This document shows, in pieces, positions 25,899 to 34,800 of a stretch of 64,000 nucleotides of DNA; within the stretch, counting starts at the first letter, position 1, and every line of letters starts with the position of its first letter. The stretch lies in assembly GCA_963722575.1 (NCBI GenBank), contig CAVRNR010000006.1, positions 682,001 to 746,000 of the forward strand, given 5' to 3'. The translations under genes were made by a program, and so were the position numbers. A model generated the notes under the pieces. It was not told where the DNA came from, did no database searches, and saw only the letters and a list, made by a program, of their open reading frames with translations. The stretch is from Fen-178 sp963722575. Lineage in GTDB: Bacteria; Acidobacteriota; Terriglobia; Bryobacterales; Bryobacteraceae.

Positions 25899-28800
25899 AT
25901 GACAAGCGAACGGTTTTCGATTGTAACCCGGGCGCTTCGGGCAGTAACGGCGCTCACGATAATTTCGATCTCCTTTGGTCTTGGCGGGTCGCGCGCCTTC
26001 GCGGCCCGCCCCGAAACGAAGCTCATGCGCGTGCCATTAAGTTTCGAGCCGAACCAGGGGCAGGCGGCCTCCACGGTTCAGTTTCTTTCGCGTGGTTCCG
26101 GCTACGCGCTGTTCCTCACTTCGGGCGAGGCCGTGCTGAACCTGGAGCGGCGACAGGCGGTATCGGCCGCGTCCGTCGACACCCTCCGCATGAGCCTGAT
26201 CGGCGCGAATGCCAAGGCTAACGCAGTCGGACTGGCTCCGCAGCCCGGCGTGGTGAGTTACTTTATCGGCAACGACCCAAAGAAATGGCGCACCGGCATC
26301 CCGACCTACGGCAAAGTCGATTACCCGCAGGTCTACCCCGGGATTGACCTGGTCTTCTACGGCAACCAACGACAGTTAGAGTACGACTTCAGAGTCGCTG
26401 CCGGCGCCGACGCCGGCCGCATCGCCTGGCGGATCGAGGGCGCGCGCGCCAGTGTCGACCGGAAGGGCAACCTGATCCTGCGGGCGGCCAATGGCGCGGC
26501 GGTTTTCGACAAGTTGCTGGTCTACCAGATGGAGGGAGCGAAGAAGGTCCCGGTCAACGGCGCCTTCGCCGCGGCGGGGCAGGAAGTGCGCTTCCGTCTC
26601 GGCAGCTACGACCGCTCTAAAGAACTGGTCATCGATCCCGTGCTGAGTTATGCCACCTATCTTGCCGGGAGCAGCGGCGATTATATCGGAAATACGACCG
26701 GACCGGGTTACGGACAAGGGTCGCTGCAAGGCATCGCCGTGGATTCGTCAGGCAGCGCGTACGTGACGGGCTACACTACCTCCGCGAACTTCCCTACCAA
26801 GAACGCTTATCAAGGCGCACAGGCCAAGGGAAGCGCCCCTTCGGTGTTTGTCACCAAGTTCAGTCCCGACGGCAGCTCGCTGGTCTATTCCACCTACCTG
26901 GCCGGCAGCGGCTGGGACTACGGCTACGCGATCGCAGTGGACTCCAGCGGCAGCGCCTATATCACCGGTGACACCAGCTCCAACGATTTCCCGATTACCA
27001 AGGGGGCCTATCAGACCCTCTGCTGGCCATCGCCGAGCACACCCCCAGGCACGGTCACGAGAGCATCCTGCGGCAGCAACCAAAGCTCGGCATTTGTGAC
27101 CAAGCTGAATCCTGCCGGCACCGGCCTCGTCTATTCGACGTTTCTGGGCGGTTTTGGGGCGTCCGTAGGGAACGCGATTGCCGTGGATTCGGCAGGCCGC
27201 GCTTACGTTGCCGGCAACGAGAATGCCCCCTGCAACACCTCCTACACTTTTCAAGCCTGCTTCCCTACCACCACCGGCGCGATAATCCAAACCATCAACG
27301 CCAACAACGTTACGAACTTTTGCTTCGCCGCGGTGTTCGACCCCACCGGCGCCAACTTGCTCTACTCCACTCTCTTTGGCGACTTGAACGGATTGAAGAC
27401 CAGCACTACCACGACCTCCGGCGGTACCTGGGCTACCGGGATGACGGTGGATTCCAGCGGCTATTTCTATCTGATCGGCTATACCACGGCGGGCAAGCTG
27501 CCGACGACGGTGGGCGCGGCTCAGACCAGCGCCTCCCCTCTCGACTACTCGGGCAGCAATGTGACGGCCTACCGTGGATTCATCGCAAAGTTCAACCCAA
27601 TCACTTCTTCCGGTGGAGTCTTGCTGGCCGCCTGCACTTATCTCGGCGGAAAAACCGGCAACACCGGCGACTATCTCAGCGGCATCGCCGTCGATGGCTC
27701 CGGTAACATCTATGCCGCCGGATACACCAACTCCAGCGATTTTCCGGTGACCAGCGGCGTTTATGGACCGGCTTGCGGATCGGCAGGAACCTGCTCGGCC
27801 GGCCACGTGACCAAACTCAACTCAACGGCGACTTCCATTCTATGGTCCACTTACGTGGGCGGATCCAGGCAGGATGGAGGCGACAACTTATCCGATCTCG
27901 GTCCCATCCAGTTAGATAGCAGGGGGAATGTTTACGTCACGGGAATCGCCAATACGAAATTCCCATTAGTCAACCCCGTCGAGCCTCCCGGGAGCGGCGG
28001 AAGCCCCGGGCAGGTGGTTGCCGAACTCGATCCCGCGGGGGCGAACCTGCTATTCGCCACGGACGTCGGGTCCGGCCGGCTCGATGGCATGACGACAGGC
28101 GGCCTGGCGATCGACGCCTCCGGCAACCTATACGTGGCCGGCAATAACATCGGCGCCGACTTGATCACCACTCCGGGCGCATTCGAAACCACCAACCCGT
28201 CTCCCGTTCCGACATGCTGCTACCACGGCTTCGTGGCCAAGATCGCAGCAACCCCCCCGCATATCTCGGCGGTTGTCGACGCTGCGGGCTCCCAACCGGG
28301 CATTTCCCCCGGTGCCTGGATTTCCATCTACGGCACCAACCTGGCATATACCTCGCGGGGGTGGCTGAGCAGCGAAATTGTCGGCGGCAAGCTGCCCACG
28401 CTGTTGGATGGAGTCAGCGTCACCATCGACGGCAGACTGGCGGCGGTGAACTACATCAGCCCCCTCCAACTCAACGTGCAGGTGCCGGATGACACCGCCA
28501 CCGGACCTGTCCAGGTGGCGGTGACCACTCCGCAAGGAACGGCCACGTTCACCACCACCATGCAGACTTTCTCCCCCGGTCTGTTCATGTACCAGGCTGC
28601 GAACGCCAGATATGTGGCCGCGCAGCACGCGGACTATTCCATTGTGGGGCCGCCCGGCTTGTATCCGGGAGCATCCAGCCCGGCGAAACCCGGCGAGGTG
28701 ATTATCCTGTACACCACCGGGTTCGGGCCAACGTCGCCGCCCACTCCCTCCGGGCAGGTGGTCACCACTGCGGCGCCGGTCGTTAACCTCTCCGCCATCA

Positions 28801-28979
28801 GTATGACGATTGGGGGCCTGCCGGCACAGGTTCAGTGGGCCGGAATCACCATGGCCGGCGTGTGGCAGTTGAATGTCCAGGTCCCGCCCGGTGCTCCCAC
28901 TGGCGACGCGGCGATTGTGGCGCAGATCGGCGGCAAGAGCACCCAGGCCGGCGCATTCGTAACGGTCCAGGGCCCATGA
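25899..28979 (+). CDS. Secreted SBBP-repeat protein with TIGR03437 C-terminal domain (copy 2)
   Basis: A 1026-residue tandem paralogue of the preceding gene with the same plan: signal segment (residues ~20-38), DUF7948-like N-terminal domain (SFEPNQGQAASTVQFLSRGSGYALFL identical to copy 1), propeller-like SBBP repeats, TIGR03437 domain. The repeat region has drifted and carries different loop insertions (for example around residues 370-400). The last ~220 codons are almost identical to copy 1 at DNA level. GGAGG precedes the ATG by ~12 bp. The two genes probably form a transcription unit and give alternative versions of one surface protein. Confidence 0.85.
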   Translation: MTSERFSIVTRALRAVTALTIISISFGLGGSRAFAARPETKLMRVPLSFEPNQGQAASTVQFLSRGSGYALFLTSGEAVLNLERRQAVSAASVDTLRMSLIGANAKANAVGLAPQPGVVSYFIGNDPKKWRTGIPTYGKVDYPQVYPGIDLVFYGNQRQLEYDFRVAAGADAGRIAWRIEGARASVDRKGNLILRAANGAAVFDKLLVYQMEGAKKVPVNGAFAAAGQEVRFRLGSYDRSKELVIDPVLSYATYLAGSSGDYIGNTTGPGYGQGSLQGIAVDSSGSAYVTGYTTSANFPTKNAYQGAQAKGSAPSVFVTKFSPDGSSLVYSTYLAGSGWDYGYAIAVDSSGSAYITGDTSSNDFPITKGAYQTLCWPSPSTPPGTVTRASCGSNQSSAFVTKLNPAGTGLVYSTFLGGFGASVGNAIAVDSAGRAYVAGNENAPCNTSYTFQACFPTTTGAIIQTINANNVTNFCFAAVFDPTGANLLYSTLFGDLNGLKTSTTTTSGGTWATGMTVDSSGYFYLIGYTTAGKLPTTVGAAQTSASPLDYSGSNVTAYRGFIAKFNPITSSGGVLLAACTYLGGKTGNTGDYLSGIAVDGSGNIYAAGYTNSSDFPVTSGVYGPACGSAGTCSAGHVTKLNSTATSILWSTYVGGSRQDGGDNLSDLGPIQLDSRGNVYVTGIANTKFPLVNPVEPPGSGGSPGQVVAELDPAGANLLFATDVGSGRLDGMTTGGLAIDASGNLYVAGNNIGADLITTPGAFETTNPSPVPTCCYHGFVAKIAATPPHISAVVDAAGSQPGISPGAWISIYGTNLAYTSRGWLSSEIVGGKLPTLLDGVSVTIDGRLAAVNYISPLQLNVQVPDDTATGPVQVAVTTPQGTATFTTTMQTFSPGLFMYQAANARYVAAQHADYSIVGPPGLYPGASSPAKPGEVIILYTTGFGPTSPPTPSGQVVTTAAPVVNLSAISMTIGGLPAQVQWAGITMAGVWQLNVQVPPGAPTGDAAIVAQIGGKSTQAGAFVTVQGP

Positions 28980-29173
28980 TGCCGGCCCACCACCGCATCC
29001 CGCGGTTCCTCCACAGGTTGCCCGCTATTAGTGTCGAGCGGCGCGTGGAGCGACCTTTCAGGTTGCCACGTCGGCGTCCGTGCCGACGTTCTTCGGGGAA
29101 TGCCGGTAGGCATACCGGCATGGCGAGCGAAACGCCTGCTCCACGGTGCGCCGCGGACCACTATCGTGCACTT
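28980..29173. repeat. Intergenic hairpins between convergent genes
   Basis: The gap holds at least two good hairpins, ACGTCGGCGTCCGTGCCGACGT and ATGCCGGTAGGCATACCGGCAT, which may serve as a bidirectional terminator for the SBBP gene and the DUF5107 gene. No gene seen. Confidence 0.55.
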
Positions 29174-32100
29174 CTACTTCAACCCCGCCAGCGCCGTCCT
29201 GGCGCCCAGCAAGTCGGGGCTGGTCTCGACGGCCTGCGACAGTTCCGCCTTCGCTTTGGCCGCCTCACCCAGACCCAGGTAGCCGAGCCCGATCTCGTAA
29301 TGCGCGTTGGCCGAACGGAGGCGCGCCGTCTGTGACCCGCCTCTGCCGCCGCGTCCGCCTTCCGCGGGCGCCGGACGCGTGAGCGCACGCTGGCCGGAAT
29401 CCACCAGGCCCTGGAACATCGCTTTGGCTTTATCGGGCTGGCCGAGCTTCTGAAGACACAGCGCCTGGTAGTAGGATTGAGCTCCACCGCCCGCGCCGGC
29501 AGGCATTCCGCCACCACGCCGTCCCATGCCGGAGGGCGCGGGGGCTGACGCCTTGCTCCATGACTCAGTGGCCTTGGCATGGTCGCCTAAACCTTCGTAG
29601 GCCAGCCCTGTCAGGTAGTCCACCTCGGCGCTGTGGCTGCCGCCTTCGCCGAATCCGCGCGCCGGCAGGTTATCGGGTATGGTGACAGCTTCCTGTAAAT
29701 CGGCAAGCGCATCCTTATACTTCTTGGCCGCGATCTCCTGCTGGCCGCGCAGGATGTGCGCGCTGGTCCACTGGTCGCCGACGTTGAGGTTGGTGCCTTC
29801 GGCCTGCGCGAACTTCCGGCCGGTCATCATCGCGATGGCGTCGTCGTACTTGCCCGCGTCCACCTTGAGCGCCACGGCGCGGTTCTGCGCGTCATCTCGC
29901 TGCGCCACCACGGCCGCGTTCTTCTCGAACAGCGCCAGGCGCTTCTCAATGGGAACGCCGGCTTGCTCGTAGAGTTCATCCAACTCGGCGAAATGCAGGG
30001 CGTACTTGCGGTCGAGCGAAACCGCTTTCTCAAGTTCCGCGATGGCCCGGTTGATATCGGGCGTGGGTTTCTGGTGCGTGTAGGCCGTGGCCAGATTGCG
30101 ATGGACGATCGCAAAAGACGGGTCGATCGCCTCGGAGGCTTGCCAAAGCTTAGCGGCCTCCTCCGGCTGCCAGTCGTACAACAGATTGCCCAGGTAGTAG
30201 GGCGCGCGCGCATCGCGAGGGTTGGCCTTGATCGCGGCCCGCAGCACGTCGATGACCTCGTTCTGGAAGGGGAACACGTAGTCCGGAGGCATGCTCTGAG
30301 CCAGCTTGAAGTACTCGGAGGCCTTCGGCGCCTGGCCCAGTTTCTCCGCAAAGTAGCCCAGATAGTAATAGGCCATGGGGTGGACCTTGGCTTTGTCGGG
30401 GACCGCGGCCACCATTTGCGAGAGCACGTCCGTGCCGTCCTGCCACAAGCCGGCGTCGAGGTACTCGGCGGCGATCTGCTGAGCCGTTTGCGGATTATCG
30501 ATCATGGTGGAGGTGAGCGTCTTCGCCGCCGCCGGGTCCTTCGAGGCCAGCCAGCGTTCGGCCATGGAGCGCACGTCGAGCGGGTCGAGCTTATGCGCGG
30601 CCGTGGCCACCAATTGCAGAGCCTCCTTGGGGTGCCCGGTGCGCCGCAACACGGCGGCCTTCAAGTTCTGCGCCCGGATGTTGAGCGCGTTGGAGTCGAT
30701 CGAGCGGTCCACAAAACCGAGAGCGGCGGTCATATCGCCGCGCGCCGTGGCGATCTGAGCCAGCGAATAGTAGCCCGCAGCCTTCCAGGCCTCGCTCCAG
30801 GTTGCTTTATAGAAGTTGGTGTAAGCCTCGTCGGTCTTGCCCTCCGCTTTCAGCGTGGCCCCCAGGTAGTAGATGGCCTCGCCATCCTTGGGGTCGGTGA
30901 ATTGGGCCGTGAGCCGCGCAAGGGCGGTGCGCAAATACTTCTCGGCCTCCGCATACCTGGCCTTCTTGAAGGCCGTAATGCCCATGACGGTGTTCACGCG
31001 CGAATCGCCCGCGTCGCGGCGGAGCGCTTCTTCCCAATAGGGCATGGGATCGGTGACCGGATCGTGAAACTGCTGCGCGCGGAGACCGATGAGATACAGC
31101 TCCTCGTTGGTCTTGACCTCGGCCGGCGGCGGCGGGTCCGTCACGCCCTGTGGGCGCGCCTCGGGCGTCAGCCGCACGGGCGAATAGGAGACCAACTCCT
31201 TGCCGCCGTCGGCAATGGAAGCTACCAGATCGTGCTCGTCGATGCCGGCCGGTAGGGCGACCTGCTTGGTATAGGGCTTGCCGGGGTTGATGGCCACGGT
31301 CTCCTGGAACAGCACCTTCTGGCCCGCTTTGAGCGTAACTTTCGCCGCCGCATGCGCGGAGGTGGTATAGAAGCCCATCTTGGCGGTTCCGTTGGCCACG
31401 TCCAGGTTCACCGCCGCGTCCAGATTGGCCTTCTTCACGCCGCCGATGTCCCGGAACGGATACCAGTTCATCGAGAACGAGCGCCCCTCGTAGGGCTGGA
31501 GCCAGCTATAGTCGGGCTGGTTGTCCGAATAGGCTCCGGACATGAGTTCGATGTAGGGGCCATCGGAGTCGGTGAGATTCTTGTCCCAGTTGCGCGCGCC
31601 GGCATTCGTGCCCCACTCGAAGAATTTCTTGCCCGGCACAATGTTGTGATCGGCGACGCTCATGGTTCCCGCCTGCTTGCCGTGGTCGTAGCCGGCGAAG
31701 AAATCGTCCTGGTAGTTCCAGGCGAAGATCGAGGTGCCTCCAGGGTGGTTCTTCCACCAACTGACGTCGACGCCCTCGTCGCTGATCGGCCATTTGTCGA
31801 ATCCGCGCTTGAAGTGGCCGGTGCTCAGTTGCGTGCTGGGCGGGAAGATCACCTGGTACTGGTCGTTCACGGAAACCGCCACGTTGGCGAAGCACAGCAT
31901 GGTGTTCACCTCCGGAGTGCGGTTGAGGATTCGCAGCTTGGCCTCCAGGTAGGATTTGCCCGGCCTCAGGGTGTATCCCGCCGCCCACTCCATCCGCTGG
32001 CGCACTTCCAGCTCGCCCACCCAGACGGTCTTGCTGCCGTCCGCGTTCTCTTCCACTTTGTACTGCACGGGGAGGAAGGTGGTCGCCCGATGGTGGTGAA

Positions 32101-32545
32101 TCACGTCCCACTCGATGCCGCCCGAGATCCACGCGCCGATGATGCTGATGAGCGTAGGTTTGATGACGTGCTGGCGGTAAACGAAATTGTAGCCGTTGGT
32201 CTTGTCCACACCTTCGAACATGCGGCCGCCGATTTCCGGCAGGATGCCGATGCGGACGTACTCATTCTCGAGGTAGACAATCTTGTAGGTCTTGTCAACC
32301 TTCTTGCCGGTGAGATTGTCGTACATGGGATAGGGATAGACCGGCGCCTGCGCCCCCTGCGATTGCCGCCCGAAGTAGAACATAGGGTTGGGCTCCGGGG
32401 CCCCAACCAGGTAAGTGGGGATGACCATGGTGGTCTCCCACACCTTCACTGCCGGGACGTCGGCGGCAGAGAGTGGAATGGCGAGCGCCAGCAATACCGT
32501 GAACAGCGCGATTAGCGCGGAAAGACGAATTTGGCTACGCATCAT
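29174..32545 (-). CDS. Secreted DUF5107 / tetratricopeptide-repeat protein
   Basis: A 1123-residue protein with a signal peptide (residues ~8-28, LALAIPLSAA). Residues ~30-400 form a DUF5107 domain (YKIVYLENEYVRIGILPEIGGRMFEGVDKTNGYNF, with GGRMFE resembling the sugar-epimerase/galactose-mutarotase-like fold). Residues ~500-1100 are tetratricopeptide repeats (for example EAIYYLGATLKAEGKTDEAYTNFYKA). Such proteins occur in carbohydrate loci of Acidobacteria and Bacteroidota and may bind or modify oligosaccharides. It is the last gene of the minus-strand carbohydrate run and is separated from the agarase-like gene by a long inverted repeat, which may end or attenuate transcription before it. 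Confidence 0.8.
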   Translation of the reverse strand: MMRSQIRLSALIALFTVLLALAIPLSAADVPAVKVWETTMVIPTYLVGAPEPNPMFYFGRQSQGAQAPVYPYPMYDNLTGKKVDKTYKIVYLENEYVRIGILPEIGGRMFEGVDKTNGYNFVYRQHVIKPTLISIIGAWISGGIEWDVIHHHRATTFLPVQYKVEENADGSKTVWVGELEVRQRMEWAAGYTLRPGKSYLEAKLRILNRTPEVNTMLCFANVAVSVNDQYQVIFPPSTQLSTGHFKRGFDKWPISDEGVDVSWWKNHPGGTSIFAWNYQDDFFAGYDHGKQAGTMSVADHNIVPGKKFFEWGTNAGARNWDKNLTDSDGPYIELMSGAYSDNQPDYSWLQPYEGRSFSMNWYPFRDIGGVKKANLDAAVNLDVANGTAKMGFYTTSAHAAAKVTLKAGQKVLFQETVAINPGKPYTKQVALPAGIDEHDLVASIADGGKELVSYSPVRLTPEARPQGVTDPPPPAEVKTNEELYLIGLRAQQFHDPVTDPMPYWEEALRRDAGDSRVNTVMGITAFKKARYAEAEKYLRTALARLTAQFTDPKDGEAIYYLGATLKAEGKTDEAYTNFYKATWSEAWKAAGYYSLAQIATARGDMTAALGFVDRSIDSNALNIRAQNLKAAVLRRTGHPKEALQLVATAAHKLDPLDVRSMAERWLASKDPAAAKTLTSTMIDNPQTAQQIAAEYLDAGLWQDGTDVLSQMVAAVPDKAKVHPMAYYYLGYFAEKLGQAPKASEYFKLAQSMPPDYVFPFQNEVIDVLRAAIKANPRDARAPYYLGNLLYDWQPEEAAKLWQASEAIDPSFAIVHRNLATAYTHQKPTPDINRAIAELEKAVSLDRKYALHFAELDELYEQAGVPIEKRLALFEKNAAVVAQRDDAQNRAVALKVDAGKYDDAIAMMTGRKFAQAEGTNLNVGDQWTSAHILRGQQEIAAKKYKDALADLQEAVTIPDNLPARGFGEGGSHSAEVDYLTGLAYEGLGDHAKATESWSKASAPAPSGMGRRGGGMPAGAGGGAQSYYQALCLQKLGQPDKAKAMFQGLVDSGQRALTRPAPAEGGRGGRGGSQTARLRSANAHYEIGLGYLGLGEAAKAKAELSQAVETSPDLLGARTALAGLK

Positions 32546-32568
32546 ATACGTTGACCTCCAACTAAACT

Positions 32569-32650
32569 TAGGCCAACCGCTCTCTACCGTTCGCGGCTCG
32601 GAATGCGGCCCCGTTCAGAGCCGCGAACGTAAGAGAGCGGTTGCGGCCTA
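32569..32650. repeat. Long inverted repeat covering the stop codon of the agarase-like gene
   Basis: Two ~31-bp arms (left from AGGCCAACCGCTCTCT, right ending AAGAGAGCGGTTGCGGCCT) around an 18-bp loop; the arms match except for one 2-base gap and about one or two changes. The TAG stop of the gene at 32648 lies at the outer edge of the right arm. Confidence 0.85.
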
Positions 32651-34567
32651 CTGCACCTTAGCTTTCTGCTTGAACGGGGCCGCCTTGCCCGAATGCACGG
32701 CCAGCAGCCGCTTGTGGGCGGCGATTACCCCTTGTATAAAATCATCCGACGCGCGATCGGTAACATCCAGGAACCCGAAGCTGTAGTTCTCACCGTCCAT
32801 ACGCCCGGTCACGGATTCGTCCAGCCAGGCGAACCAGTGCGCTCCGACGAATGAAGGCATCGACGCCACCTGCTCCACATAATAGCGATAGGCGATGCCG
32901 CGCTCCTTCTCATTGGCTACCTGCATCAGGGCCGCGGCCATCCCCCTGGTGGGAGTTCCGAAGTGAAACTCCCCGATGAGCAGCGGCTTGCCAGTGAGCT
33001 TGTACAGCTTGGCCACCCACTCGCGGTCGGGCGCGTATTCGTAGATGTTGTGGCTGTAGACGTCGAAGAAGCGCCCCATGCGAATGACGTCGTCGGGAGG
33101 CAGCGCCCCGAAGCGGATTCCCAGGTTCAGGTGGTTGGGATCGTACTTGCGGGCGGCCTGGTTGGTGATCTGCAATTGGCGTTCGAAGGCGGCCAGCACG
33201 AATTCCTTGCGCCGCGCCGGGGTGTCGCCGCCGGCCAGAAAGGCCTTCAGCTTGCGCTGGGTTTCGGTTTCTTTGCCTTTCAGGATCATGCCGGTCAGCT
33301 CCGACTCCCGGCCCGGCCACGCCGGCTCATTGCCAATGAAGTATCCCAGCACATAGGGATCGTCCTTCATCGGAGCCAACTGGGACTTGGCCGAGGAATC
33401 CGCCGCGCGGGCAAACTCCTCGGAGTAGACATCGGGCATGCCCATGTACACGGGCGCGGTCTGCGGGGCGCGCAACATGGCGGCATAGGGCATCAACTTC
33501 TCTTTCGAAAGCCCGCTCCGGGCCGTGTTCAAACCCCAGGCTTCCATGCGGCGGACGGCCATGTCGCTGGCCTTGGCGTCCCAGCCGGCGCCGTATCGCC
33601 GCGCCAGGTTCCATCCGTAGAAGTCGCCCGGCCCCGGGCGCCGCCCCGATGCACCGGCCGGAACATCGGCGGGAGGCTCCGCGGCGAAGTAGCTTTCGCG
33701 GCCGGAGACGCGCGTGTTGGCTCCGCCGGCCCCGATGCCGTTGACTCCCATGGAGAGGAACAGGTGCCCATCCGGATCGACGAACCACCACTTGCCATCG
33801 ATCTGCTCCACGCGGAAAAAGCCCGTGGCCTTGGCCTTGGTGCTGGCGAAGCCGCCGTACTTGCAGTAGCCGAACTCGCCGGAGTGCAGGGACTTGTCCT
33901 CTCGGTCCCAGTCGCTCTTGAGTTGCTCCAGGCTCTTGGCCTTCCCCGCATACTCGGCCGGAATCCATTGTCCGAATTCATCCACCACCGGCAGCTTGTC
34001 GATCACCTCGGAGCCGGGGTCGTCGTTCGCAAGGTGGACATTGCGAATGTCGAGCGTGGGATTGCCGACGGGCGCCACCATGGCCACGGCCAGCGACTCG
34101 ACCGCATTGATGGGGCCGAACGGTCCCACCACCGCCATCCAGAAGGGATTGCGCGACTTGTTGAAGACCGCGGCCAGATCCTGGCCTTCCTGGCTTTGGC
34201 TCTGGAAGTAGGCTAACGGCACGGCCGCGCGAATCCAGACGCCTCCGCCGAATTGGTGGAAGCGCAGGGCGCGCACGCCGCCCGCGGTGTAAAGCCGCAG
34301 CAGGAAGCGCTGGGCGGTGGACTCCTTCACTTCCATCACCAGAAACTTGAAAGAGGACCAGTCGGTGGGCAACTCCGGGTTGAGTTCCTTGAGCGCCCAC
34401 TTGTGCTCGGAGACCGGCCAGTCGTGCATCAAAGTGGGAACGTATTCAGTGGCGAATTTCTCCCGCGTCTTCGCGTGGGAATCAAACACAACGTGCTTGA
34501 CGTCGGCGCCGGCCAGGCCAGCCGCGGTCAGCAATACCAGGAATGCGGAACAGCGGAAAGGAGTCAT
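32648..34567 (-). CDS. Secreted clan-A glycoside hydrolase, agarase-like (GH50-type candidate)
   Basis: A 639-residue protein with signal peptide (1-21, AAGLAGA). A beta-sandwich N-terminal domain (~25-190) is followed by a TIM barrel that opens with IDGKWWFVDPDGHLFLSMGVNG, the entry motif shared by GH50-type beta-agarases and relatives. Likely acid/base is E414 in FIGNEPAWPG and nucleophile E533 in LLIGEFHFG, a classical clan GH-A arrangement. Substrate would be a beta-linked galactan; agarose cleavage is not certain, and related soil enzymes may act on plant polymers. It sits in the fucosidase/LacI/FucP run, 233 bp downstream of a GH29 gene. Confidence 0.65.
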   Translation of the reverse strand: MTPFRCSAFLVLLTAAGLAGADVKHVVFDSHAKTREKFATEYVPTLMHDWPVSEHKWALKELNPELPTDWSSFKFLVMEVKESTAQRFLLRLYTAGGVRALRFHQFGGGVWIRAAVPLAYFQSQSQEGQDLAAVFNKSRNPFWMAVVGPFGPINAVESLAVAMVAPVGNPTLDIRNVHLANDDPGSEVIDKLPVVDEFGQWIPAEYAGKAKSLEQLKSDWDREDKSLHSGEFGYCKYGGFASTKAKATGFFRVEQIDGKWWFVDPDGHLFLSMGVNGIGAGGANTRVSGRESYFAAEPPADVPAGASGRRPGPGDFYGWNLARRYGAGWDAKASDMAVRRMEAWGLNTARSGLSKEKLMPYAAMLRAPQTAPVYMGMPDVYSEEFARAADSSAKSQLAPMKDDPYVLGYFIGNEPAWPGRESELTGMILKGKETETQRKLKAFLAGGDTPARRKEFVLAAFERQLQITNQAARKYDPNHLNLGIRFGALPPDDVIRMGRFFDVYSHNIYEYAPDREWVAKLYKLTGKPLLIGEFHFGTPTRGMAAALMQVANEKERGIAYRYYVEQVASMPSFVGAHWFAWLDESVTGRMDGENYSFGFLDVTDRASDDFIQGVIAAHKRLLAVHSGKAAPFKQKAKVQ

Positions 34568-34599
34568 GGATCGTAATCACCTCTGATATTGTATGCGAT

Positions 34600-34800
34600 T
34601 TCATTGTGGGGCAGCTTTGTAAGCTGCGGCCGATTTTCAATCGGCCTAGGGCCCCGGAACGGCGGCGGTAGCCAACCGCCGCGCAGGCTGCCAGCCTGCC
34701 CCACATAGCGGCGAGCCACAAACGGGGGCGGCGGGCGCGTCCAAGGGCGGCAGGCGGATTGACAATCCGCCGCAGGTTAAAAACCTGCCCCACAATTCGC
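34600..34800. repeat. Cluster of dispersed hairpin repeats
   Basis: Three successive hairpins of the family seen at 18146 and 19980: TGTGGGGCAGCTTTGTAAGC, then GCAGGCTGCCAGCCTGCCCC, then GGCGGATTGACAATCCGCC followed by AGGTTAAAAACCTGCCCCAC. They occupy the gap between the GH29 gene and the agarase-like gene and contain no ORF. Confidence 0.7.
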
